64,000 nucleotides of DNA from Lepidurus packardi (taxonomy: Eukaryota; Arthropoda; Branchiopoda; Notostraca; Triopsidae): positions 1,054,001 to 1,118,000 of the forward strand of contig JAKZAN010000007.1 of assembly GCA_023053545.1 (NCBI GenBank). Direction: 5' to 3'. Below, piece after piece: positions 34,901 to 46,900 of the stretch. Under the pieces are notes generated by a model. That model saw nothing but the letters and a program-made list of their open reading frames with translations. It did no database searches and was not told the origin of the DNA. Both the position numbers and the translations under genes were made by a program. The first letter of the stretch is position 1; the number at the start of each line of letters is the position of its first letter.

Positions 34901-37900
34901 GGAGCTAAAGTTTCAAGACGCGGTCAGTACTACGCTTTTTTAACTTTACTAATATACAAATTACCATTTAAATGCTTGGGATCATATTGCTCTGTTCGTA
35001 GGGGGTCCTTATATATGAGGGGATCCAATCCTGAGAAGTCTGACACCGTCCCGGAATACAACTCGCCATCTAAAAGCATGTAAACGTCAGTGAGTAAACA
35101 ATTCTTTCCTTTTTTACCCCTCATTCAACAGTCATTTAATATGTGATTTACAGGCTTTAACGGGAATTAATATGTTAATATATGGCTAACGTACCTGTAA
35201 AGACGGCGGTGCTATTATGACTGGGATCATAAGGACACATGCCTTTACCGGCCACTTCTTTTTCTACGTTCAAACTCCCCCCCTGTTCAACGTGAAGCAG
35301 AAGATTAGCATTTATAGCCTCCTTTTAAACAAATTAATTCAAGCAAATGTACCTGGATTATATACCGCCGACATAAGGGGTTATATGCGTTGGTACCGCA
35401 GACCAGCATGGCTTGATCATTTATCCTTGCCAGTACTCGAATGTAGTTGTGGCAATCATCTTCTGATTTCCCTTTCATGAGGCACAGGTCTCGACTTTGT
35501 GAACTTGAATACCACTCCATTCGCTATATTAAAAACAATATTCAAAAGACGATGTTTGGTGATTGTGAAATAAAAAAATTTCCTCCTTGTCCTGAATGTC
35601 AGTGTCCTTGTTTCGTCTTTCCCTCAATTGTGTTAAGCCAACTCTTTTAAAAAGCTTGATTACTTGGGGAGCGTTTTTTTTTAACTCTTCATAAGGAAAC
35701 AGGTATCTTTGTCTCTTATCAAACACGGAAAAGCTTTGAACGCAAAGAGATATTTTATTTATCCGTAGTAAGATCCACCATGTTTGGCCGATAGTAAACA
35801 CGTTCGAGTCCCGGAAAATGAGAAACCCCAAACACAAACGAACAACAGAAGCCAATTGCGCTCCTTTTCCGAAGCCTATGCCGCGTACGTAAACGTGTGT
35901 TGAGTGCTCTAATGTGTGCTTGCAACGTGAGTTTTCATCTTTCTGGTCTTCTTCTGGTTCTGAACGAGCGCATCCGTACACCAAGATCAATGTTCGCTGT
36001 GTACGTGCTTCGCATACAGGCAAATCATTAACACAGACCAACGCCTTAAGGATTAGTGTTTTTGGTCCTAACCCTTGCCTCTTTTTTCTTTCCTATCCCG
36101 CGTTCCTGCCCCTCTCAGATTGTATATAACCGCCGTTGTGCTTTACATTATTAAAGACAAGGTAATAAAAAAGTTTCGTTTGACAGTGAGGAAATGAGAA
36201 GCCATTCTACCTTCTTTTAAAAGAACGCTTTGTTACACATCGACGAAAAACGAAACATAACTTCGTACTCCTCAAGCTATTTTGTCATAGATGGACATGA
36301 TTCATCAAACTCCGATTTTAATCATTTGCAATGGCAATGGTCAGCAGGATACGAAAGAACTTTAAAGTCAAGCTCCTAGACCCGACAACTTTACATAATA
36401 CAAAAACTATAGCCTTTCCGCGAAATGCGCGGCTAATAGCACATTTGCTTTTTTAGCACGCCACGAAATACTCATCGCATTCAGACACACGACCGTATTC
36501 GTGCTTTTCGGCAAGCGCGCCGAAGTGAAGGTGACCTTTTTTATAGTGTGACGCCTAACTACCTACATTCAATCCAAATAAAACTTGACTTCATGCTAAG
36601 ACATTGTTAAAAGAGTCTGCAGATCAAGGTTTCTACTATTGCTCCTGGCTGTTGTATGCGAAAAACCAGTTTGGCCATAGAGACAAAAAAAAGCCAACGG
36701 AAATCTGGCAACTTGGAAAATCTGCTTCACGTGACGTGACTCAGCCACACAGCAGCTAACTTTCTAATTTGCATTTCTTATTTCCCCTTCCAGAAAGAAA
36801 TAACTAAGGAGGCAGGCATTAAAGCAAAAAAACTTGGAACCAAGAGACCAGGAAATGCATATATACTTTTAGGTTTCGCTGTTCAAGTCCAACAAATAGC
36901 ATTAAACACGGTTACCAGCAGCGCTTTCCAAGTAAAGTATAACAAGAATTCCCCCAAAACTAAGAAATAAAATTCAACAAAGCCTTTCCTACCAGACTTA
37001 AAAGTTGACCGAGTAAATTTTTCATCCAAATAAGAGAAAATCTACAAACGATTGTTTTACTAAACAATCGTTTAGTATAAACAACCGCCTTTGCTCTTGA
37101 CCAAAGCAGTCTCTGTTCACATAGTTAATTTAGGAAGAAAGTATGAATAGAGTAATTGAGTACAGTAAAGGAGTATACTAATACTACCTTCACTTCATCT
37201 AGCATTCCGTATCTGCATCTTGTGTGCACTGCAAACATGTTCTAAAGCACATGAACAACGTTTACAACTCATTACGAATTCGCGAAGCAACTTCAACACA
37301 GGTGCACCGTCAATATGTTTTTGCCGTCATGAAACTCGAGTAAGAAGTTTACAAACTTGCAAAACTTTTAATCTTCTGAATAAACTAACCAAAGGTCTAA
37401 AAGCTGGAAGGTAATATTTACAGAGGTTAATAGTTCATTTAATTTTTCAAACCTTTGTGACGTTTCACAGGAGAAAAGTTATTAAAACGAATACAAAGCC
37501 GTGGAAAGGCCCTCCGGTACTATTTTGTAATTTTCTTTTATCCAGTAGGCCGTGTTTTTGTGAGGTCTGAAAACTGACGCATTAGTTAAACGCAAAACTT
37601 TTAACAAAATTGTTCGATTCCCTGAACAGGTAAAACGTTTTTGGGCATCTCGACGGCGAGCAGAAGATGAATGGGCCTAGTCCCTTGTACGATGAAAGCT
37701 AATTATGAACAAGCTTTTCTCTTCTTGTCATAGCCATTTTGGGTGACTTTTCGCCCCCTTTGTAAAAAAAATAATATATAGCTCGACAATCAGCAAGGTA
37801 GCTTCAAAGATACCAAGTTTGTATCTTATCCGTTAATACTAATGAGATAAACTACCGAAGGGACTAATGAGATAAACTACCGAAGAGCTCGTCTTCATTG

Positions 37901-40900
37901 TTTCCTAGTATCGTGAATACACTCGACTTTCAGGACAGAGTATCGCTTTACTCCGAAAGAACAAAACAGGGCAGTCATACATACCTTGTCGACGTTCTCG
38001 GTCATATCACGAAGGCTGATATTATACACGATGTTCCTGGAATGGGAAAGAAGACAAGGGGCTTTGATCAGAACAAATCCACATTCGATTTCCGTCTTCA
38101 AGGGCAAAGGAGAGTACAAAGGCGACTCTCGTTCTCGTTTCGCAGAACGGGTACGGGGAACTGAACAAGTTTTATTTTTTTACTTATCACTAGTGACGCA
38201 ATACATATTGACAGAATCCAGGCAAAAAAGAAACTTCACATCTGTCAGTATCATTAATGCTTTCCACTCTCCTTATTCTTTACCCTTGAGCTCAAGCCCA
38301 AAAGGAAACAAGCAGGTTAGCAACACTAAACAGGAATATTCGAAGACTGATTCAATCGAACGCCAACACCAAATCGGTAGATTCTATTTACCTGGCTCCA
38401 ACGAGTAACGATTCCCCATCGCTTTCCAGGAGCTTGAAGTGATCCGGATGTGATTCATTGCCCTGGAACCGTAATACTTCTTTGGGATCTAAGGAAAGAA
38501 AAACGAAACAAGGAAAGGGAAAAACTGTAATCTCGCGCAAGTGTAAACGGTACAGCTATCATTCTATGGGCAATGTTTCCACTTCCGATGGATATGTGAT
38601 AACCATCCGACCGGGTCCCCAAAAACGAACGGAAGTCCAACAATGCTTAACTTTGCGCAATCAAATAGGAAAAAGAATATAGCTCCGAGTGGCACAGCAT
38701 GACTCAACCGTCCGTGTGCGATTGTTAAACCTTTCCGACTACGTGTAGTCCTCTACGTTCTACCCATAGACTCATTCACCTTTTCTTCTTGCTCTTTTAA
38801 CTTCCTTTTCCTAACGAGCTTGCCGTGTATAGCCTCCAGAATCCAACAAGTTTCGGAAATTTACTTTGCAGGGCATTATTAGAATTATTTTGGGCCGAGT
38901 TCGCCCCTGGTCTGGATGTATTGACCTGCTTACTCACTTCTATTCACCATGCTACTTTCTTTCCAGTCGCTAACCCAAACACTAAACAGGAAACGCTTCA
39001 TATAAGCAGTCGTGTGCCATATCATCGCCAAGATGCAGCAAAACGGGGCTTATATGTGGCGCATTTAATTGGATCAGTGAGCCGGAAAACAACACCACTC
39101 AAGTCCTATTTTCTTTTCCGGCTCCCAGCAAAAGTTTTGCTCCCCAGTCATAAACTTATTACTTCCTCATTCTTACTAGACAAAATAAAAACAAGCCTTC
39201 CTTACTTTCAACGGAATATTTCACACCCAACATGTCTTTTTACTGTTTCTAGAAAAGAACAATTGCCGCTGTTTTGGTTGGCTTGCTACTCATTTGCATT
39301 AAACGTTTTCGAGGTGAAACCGAGGGTGGTCCATTAGAGCGTCTTCGACACGGCACAGACGGGGCCGTTCAAATCTTGCACCGTTCAAGTTGAAAGAATT
39401 CGTAAAGTGTACGAGTTCAACGTTCCGTTGTGATGCTTCGAGGGTAGTTTTCAACAACACCCTTGTTTGCGAGGCGTTTGGCAGCACTTGCGCCTATTTA
39501 ATGAAGGGTGGGAAAGAGGACGAGATGTCTGGTTACAGCTAGAATAAAGGATGATGCCAACATCCAAACAACCCAACATGGGGCCAAATAGCAAGACCTG
39601 AAATGCCAGCACAGAGGCTCTGATTTCAATTCTTAATTCGCCTGGCTGAAACCAGCTAAAGCAGCAACAATTGGGCGTGACAGGCCGTAAGAGAAGAGAC
39701 TTGGAAACCAAATGGAACTGGTAGAACCAGATTTCGTTTTCGTTGCTGTCTCCCCTCTGGAAGGCCCAGAGTCCCTTAGTCAGCCAACGGCCAAGCCCAA
39801 ACGCACAAGCTTGTGTGTAATGTGACATGGTTGGGACCTTGGCCAATTTTTTAGGGATGCATGATCAGTCGTCACATGCGACACGCGAGACTCAACGGCA
39901 CCCTACCGATAAAACAATCTCATTCTAGTTGGAAACTACCCAAAAACTCCTACCCTTCGATTCATTTGTCTCTGTTTTACTGTCGGCAACGTCTAACTGA
40001 GGCCAAATGGATAATACTGTTTCATGATGGTTGGAAGAAGTTACAAGGCCATGCTTTTTGTTCTTTCTGGCTCATGTTCGGTTTGAGCAATTCATTCTGT
40101 TATTATTGTCGCTCATCCAGTCAAGGTTAATTTGATTCCAATTCGCTAATAAAAGTCACAATATTACTGAACTAGACAGGAAAACATTTCTTTTGAAAAC
40201 AATATTACCAGCTCTCTACGTCATATGCGAAGTTACTTTCAAAAGTGTCCCCATAACCAGTTATCATAGGCAAGTCCCAAATGTCAACACAACTTTCGGG
40301 AGGTCTCTGGTTAACTTTCCTTCATCCTTCGGTTCTCCAGAGAAGGCTCACCCGAGATATAGGAGTGCAGGTTTTAAGAGACGCTTTTTGATTTACATTT
40401 CTGCTCAATTAGTTATCGCAAGCCTTCATCGCTTACAAATGTCTTTTACGGACGCACGAGGACTCTATAATTCGGTCCCTTACTCATAGTTTCCATGTTT
40501 TGGTCGTCCTATTCTCCATTATACCTTACTCAAGATCCGTGTCATAATCAGACAGGAATATGCCACAAGGCACTCACACGGAAATGTGCTTTCCATACCG
40601 GTATCAATAAAAAAAAATTTCATTTATTTCTGAACAAAGTGCTATCTTCCTACATTAGCCTCTTGTTTTACGAGCTAACGGTGTGCTAACTCGCCGTGAG
40701 GGGCAGAACGAACTAACCGACAACAGCGCCGTGGAGTGAAGTGGATTACCTACGTTTATAATTGGAACTTTGCAACATTCCAGTTATTCCTAGCGGTGCT
40801 TAACCCACCGTGTAAGTCGTGAACAATGTCCCAGCTAAGCAGAGAATTCTCCCCCCCCCCCCCCCCCCAGACATTACTCTAAATAGAATAGAACCACCAG

Positions 40901-43900
40901 GTATCTAATTTAGCACAGCGCTTTTTGACTATGGCGCTGGTGGCTGCGAGCATTTCTAGAAGGTTTCAAAGGTTTTCCATTTTGGTTCTTTGGATAAGAA
41001 TCAGCATTTTCAAACTTCTTCCTTTATAGCAAGGAGCTGAAATGAAGTTCCATGCATTAGTCTTCTTTGTATCTCTCACGCGAAGAAACATCGCTGGCAC
41101 GGCAAAAAGTGAGCATGAAGAAGAAGGCTAAGAATACAGGATGAATCTCGGCAAGATGGTCTGCATATATTATTACGTTGTCGGTTTCCTCTTACCTGAG
41201 ATGGGCAGAAAGGGGCTTTTTGCCATTTACCTTTTAGTTTCGGTCGCTTGAATTTGCCTCCTGGTCTAAGCTACGCGCCAACAACATGGCCAACCAAGGC
41301 CAAGCGAATCCAGCGGAGGTTTTCTTCTCCTCTGGGACTCGAGATCCCAAGAGGGGCAGAAAAGCCTTCGGCCTTCGTACAAAACACAGCAACCCCCCCC
41401 CCCCCCCCCCCCCCCCCCAGCTCATTTACACACCTCCGTTGGGTCACGAACTTTTCAGGGGGGGGAAAACAGAAAAGCCATCACACAAGGAGGTAACGTA
41501 TATAAAAGCCTTATTAAATGGATAGTTTCTACCTGTACTGACATAAACCTCTTCAGAGGCTAAAGCGTTTTAAGCTTACAACAAAATCATTTCGTATGCT
41601 AGTCTCGGAAAGTTTCTTTAAGCTGGTTTTGCTGTTAGTGGACGCAAAACCCTGAACAAGGGTGCTTCTTTGCATAAGCCTAAGCAAAAAAGTGAGAATT
41701 TGAATTAAAAAATTAGGAATTGGTTCCTAGCTGGGTATCCAAATATAAAAATCAGACAGTTTATACACGGTACCCAAGTGCCTTTTCTCATTCATAGGTT
41801 TCCAGTCGTCTAACAGGTGTTCAATGCCAAATAATTTGCATGTCGCCACACCTTATCTTTTTTTAATATCTTTTCTCTTTTGGAGCAGGGAGGTACCCAA
41901 AATCTGTGAACCTTGTGTTCTCTGATACTTAGCACCCACCCGAGCCTGAAAGCCAATGTCAGGAAGTATTAAAGGAGGAAAAAGAAGAAAATACTGTCCC
42001 ATCTCGCTTAAAAGCATTCCCCCTCCCTTTTACCGAAAACCTTGGGAGCTCTTGGACGTTAGGTTAGTTAGCCCTAGGACCATGAAAAGGCAGTCAAGCT
42101 TCAAGCTGACCCGAGCCATATAGCACTATATACAACTTTAAAAGCGGGGCCATAGTTTTAAGATCTTTTTGAGTCTCTTGGTTAAAAGCCAAAGCACGTT
42201 TGGTTAGTTGTAAATATCCTCCCTCGCACATTCGGGTTCAAAAGATCCCCAAAGGAGTTAACTTTCGCAAGCCTTAAGACGCTCTTCTCCGAAAACTAAC
42301 CTAAATCCATCAAGCTATCAAGCGCCAAGTTGAATGTTCCATAAATCATCCATTTTATTCGTTAACCGCCAACAGCCCTGCTAGTTCAGCGTGGGGTCGT
42401 CACCAAAGCTTGTATTCTCTCTTTAGTTGCATTATTTTCGCAATGGAATGGAGTCACTGGATTTTCCCGCACACTTTGCACAACATCCAACAATCAAAAC
42501 TCGGAAACGAAGGCTTCCGAAAGTCAAATTCAAACAGCACAGACACCTGTTGCCCAACAGTCGCCTAAAGGTGTCGAACCCCACACACTTTCTTCACCTC
42601 GTAGTATATTAAGCAGTGCCAACCCGAAACCAGTTTCCGAGTTTTTCCCCGAACAGGTTTACTTTCGTCTATGCTAACAATCGAAATAAGCTCCGTATGC
42701 AAATAAAACAACATCTTGTCGTCGTTCTAAGAGCCCAAGCCGGCACTTTTTTTTTATTTTGATTTATTTATTTTGGCCAGAAAGTGGTCTCTACGGAAAC
42801 GTCTTCTGTTGCTACCCTGTCATTTTTAATTTTCCAGTCCAAGCCCCTCAGCACCATAAAAGAAGTCAGGTGCTTAGAATTGTATCTGTCTTTGTCAGAC
42901 AAAGACAACGGTTGCTATGATGGGACGCTCAGATAGCCACCAATGCTACAGGAGCACTTTTTAGTGTCTCGTGTCAACAATGCTTTCGAGAAATCGGGGT
43001 TAAAAAGATTGAGGAAATGCGAAATCGACTACTTTAGGATCCGCGGTGTCTCTTAGCACAATAAGACATTCATGGCCTGGGAATTAGACACCAAAACAAG
43101 TCTTACTATAACTTTTGCTAACAATTCGTTTGACCCTTTTTATGTAGTTTTTTTTTTTTTTAACTCCCACTGTTTTGCAGGCTCCCCATAACGAATTTAC
43201 AGTGAACATTTCACAATCAGAAGTTACGGTTTTGGATTTTTTCCTTCCTTAAACAGAAAAGAGAGAAAGCGTTGCAGAATTCTATCCAATAGCATTCCTA
43301 CCTAGCTTATTTGCGAGCTCGCTCGGATTGATTCGGATACTGTATTGTAAGCTGAAATTCCAGCTCGCATAAACGGAAGGATCTGCGGCACAAATTCTTC
43401 AGTGGCAGGTCAAAAGGAAGGCTTTGGCTTGCAACACAATAGGCTAAGACGCTGTGTGTTGCCCGTGTTGCAAACGTATAAAGCACGGTAGTAAAGAACG
43501 TGACCCACGGCAAGAGATTCCATCTCCAAAACGCCAAACCGACACCTCCCCAATGTACATTAACAGTTTTCGCTTAGTCGTTAAAAGTGGAGGGGCCAGA
43601 GATTATAAGCGTCCAAGCACAAGGTCTCAATATGCAACTTCCTGTTATTACTTTTACTACCTAACACTCGGTGTTGTTTCGACAACTGGCTGCGTTTGGG
43701 GAGTTTTCGCTCTGGTTGGTTATACAGCACTGTGTTCAGGACTATTGCACACGTGCTCAGCGCCAATTAAGGCGACAAACGCCGTGTCCACAAGCCGGCC
43801 ATTGTGTGCCACGCTTTCCAAGCAGCAGACGCTTTTTAAAACGTCCAAAATGTAACAACAATACACCAGTGTTTTGCACCCTTCGCGTCACATATCACTC

Positions 43901-46900
43901 GTTAGGAAAAACGGACTTGGAGCTCTCTCGACCAAATTGTTTGGATTCGCTTGTCTGGCCACCAGCACATGCAGTTTCCCTCAACCCCACCCTATTCTCC
44001 CTTGTCTGAAAGCACTCTCCTTTTGACATGCATTTGGTTTGCCTAAATAGTGCAGTCAACTACTAACGTTTTCAAACTATTACTGACTGAAAAATGCATG
44101 CACAAAATAATACAAATAAATTCCCCCCAAAACGCCTGGAAACTATTTTATTCGCCACTGTCTTCGCCTCCGAGAACTTCCAAGTCATAAGGAAAAATAT
44201 GAAATGCCTTGTGTGAATATTTCAAGCCATAAGAGCGTTGTCATTTTATCTATTTTTTTGCTGTATGCACTTCCGGTAGAGTGATGTTGTATTGTCCCAC
44301 AATTGAGAGAAGAGGGCAGATTATCATACGCTTCGCGTGTCAAACTTGGAGCCTAGCGTGGGACTGCGGAATCCTCCTCACGGCGTCTATATAAAACGCC
44401 GACACTCGAGCACTTTGTAACGTTACTTAAGAGGTTAGGTCAAGAGGGCAACGCAAGTACTATACGCCATTTCCACACAAAAGGCTGTCGAGACTCTTGC
44501 TGGAGCAAGACGCCCAGACGTTTGTAGCTTTTAGCTTCTGATGTACCCGTGCAATTGGGGGAAAACTTTTCATATCCGCATGGCAAAAGCTTTTGGGAAC
44601 CAGGGTAGGTTTTCGCACCTGCCCTCTACAGTTTCTTCTCATCCACGTCGTGTTACCCATACTAGACTCTTCTTCTTGTTACAAGCCTGCCTGTCCCCTC
44701 CTTACCACAAGCCATTTTCCACATTAAGGTAGTAGGGATTGGTTCCAACAGTGGCTGACGCCACGGTGCCACCCACTGTTTGTCTGCCTGATCGGATAGA
44801 CACAGCCCAAAGCTTTCGAACAATACCTTATGACGCCAACATTTCTGGCAAAATCCTGATGATTTCTTTTTATGGTGTATAGACGACAACGATCTAGAAA
44901 CGGGAACGATAGCGACTGGCGGCGAACAGCTTGTGGGTTTTGGCGATGGATTAGTTTTCAGTCCTAAAAATTTGGCATGCAAACAGAATTCGAGTCCGAG
45001 GGGTACTTGTGACCGTTGGAATATACAAGTTTGAGGGTGACAGGGACTTGAGGAAGTCCCAGGGAGACCAGGAAATGCCCCCGGAAATGAAAAAAAGAAA
45101 AAAAAAATCCAAACCGCACTTGAGGTGTAGGGTGTATAGACGATAGAGGGCAAAGCACATCAACGTACTCGTACTCTCTGATACGATAACGAAGCTGGTT
45201 TGAGTGGTTTTGAAACTTGGTCACCTGAGATGAAACAATACGCAAATCCAGTGTGTGCGACTAACTGGTGGTACGTACCCACCGATATCGAATTCCATTT
45301 TTACGAACGAGGTCCCGTAAAGGTCAGGTTTTTATTCTACTCGCATGCGTGATCAAAGGAAGAGGCAGCAGGACGGTGCATTTTTTGTCCGTTGGATGTC
45401 TCTCTTTAAGGCTTATAAAAACACAAAACATGCACAGAAAACCCCGTTACCTGTCTTGCCTAACTAGGCCAGGTCGACCCTCTTTTATTTTTGCTTATTT
45501 TTTTTCCTTTCTTTTTTGTTGGATGGGCATACAAGATCCTTAACTCTCTAATCAGGAAAACTATATCTGATATTTTCAGGGAGCCCTTTTCATTTTGCCC
45601 CGTTTTTAGATAGAAGGTATCGTCCATATCTAACCGACTTATTAGTGATAGCATGGCGTAAATAACATACAAAAGCCATTCAGTCTCTATATATAAAGCT
45701 ACTCCAGCTATCAGCATCACAAGTACGCGATACTAAAAAGTCCGGTGGTTGCTTGGCGTCACGTACTATAGAACACGTAGTAACTGACGCAGACCCCGAA
45801 CTCGCCCATTTCATATGCAATATCTGCTTTCCACCTCTGCGTTACTTGGTGCTTCGTTTTTATTTGGTATGTGTTCGCCTTTCTTTATGTAGGTAAGCTC
45901 TTCTGTCGCTTTCATGAGAACAGCAAACCCAGCAGCAGGAGAATTTGCATAATGTTTACCTAGAATCTTCACGTAACAGCTTCTTGGAAAAGGACAAAAA
46001 GGGAACTTTGATGGTTTAGGAGCAACGGAAGCCCAAGTTTTAAGTCATCGAGAAGATCTCCAAAATAAGATTTTGGTAAGACGTTCCTCTTCTGCTTTTA
46101 TTTCGTGAGGGTCGTATTTTAAAGGAAGGTTTATTCAGAAAGTTAACAAGGCAAATACTACATATATCAATAAATGTAGTGACAACAATCCTTCCAGTTT
46201 GTCCTGTCAACGAACTTCTTTTCTTTTCTTATTCACTTATTCTGGGGGTCTGCACTAGCAAGTTTCCGATCTGGTTGACTTAAGAGCTGTTAGACAGGCT
46301 CGAGTTGCTGTGGTCTCGGTATATACGGGATGACGAAGTTGTGGATGAATCATCTCGCGGGGTTTTTAAAGTCGGAGGCATATATGGATAACAAAGGTGT
46401 GGTTTGCCGAGTATAGGGGAGATATCTTAGGTCCTTCTAAACTGAAGCTTTACGAATCATGGTAAACATGGCTGTACAGTTTATCTCTATCAGAAACTGA
46501 TCCATCTCTTAATCTGTAGTTTATCTCCTTAGTAAATAGTAGGCTGGTACACAAGAGTACCTACATAACACAGACATTACAGCATGTTTTCGTTAATATC
46601 TTAACCAGTTTCCTGTGAAAAATGCTCTGAACGTTTCGTTAATTCGGAGGCTGCACACGAGAGATAATTAACAAATGAGTGTGAGCAAATTAGGGATGCA
46701 AAGAAACTAATTTTAAACCTTTTATAATTGATGATCGTTCATTACAATAATTTTTTGCCGCCCATGAGGTTAAATGAGGACTATACAGTATTAAGCCTTT
46801 TTTAGCTCATAAACCAGAGCAACTCCACCCTTTTGTCTCGGTTCCTGATCTGACCACCACAGTTTTCGAAACTTTCTCTTTTCTTTTCCTCCAACTGTAG

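Larger units (their letters stand above)
35524..37984 (-). other. Sema1a intron 3, 2461 bases, no other gene recognised
   Basis: The intron contains a 170-codon open frame on the sense strand (35529-36041) with no resemblance to a known protein, judged chance. It also holds a 12-bp hairpin at 37046-37073 and a short tandem duplication at 37838-37885. Confidence 0.6.

Noticed and set aside
35529-36041. 170-codon open frame on the - strand in Sema1a intron 3
   Set aside because: It has no recognisable domain and lies wholly in the intron next to exon 4. The exon 3 to exon 4 phases fit without it.
38825-39337. 170-codon open frame on the + strand in Sema1a intron 1
   Set aside because: Its composition looks random, with no motif, no signal for a promoter and no good start. 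A frame of this length is expected now and then in 64 kb.
41248-41525. Open frames with polyproline around 41390-41420
   Set aside because: The proline run is only the translation of the C26 tract. There is no conserved flanking sequence.
17219-41742. gctgggtatccaaat found at 41728 and, inverted, near 17219, with looser versions near 24140-24330, considered as a dispersed repeat
   Set aside because: A shared 15-mer can arise by chance in a window this size, and the flanks do not align.
44385-44400. tatataaaac preceded by GC-rich sequence, a possible TATA promoter inside Sema1a intron 1
   Set aside because: No initiator at the right spacing and no downstream open frame I recognise. Similar AT motifs occur elsewhere in the window.
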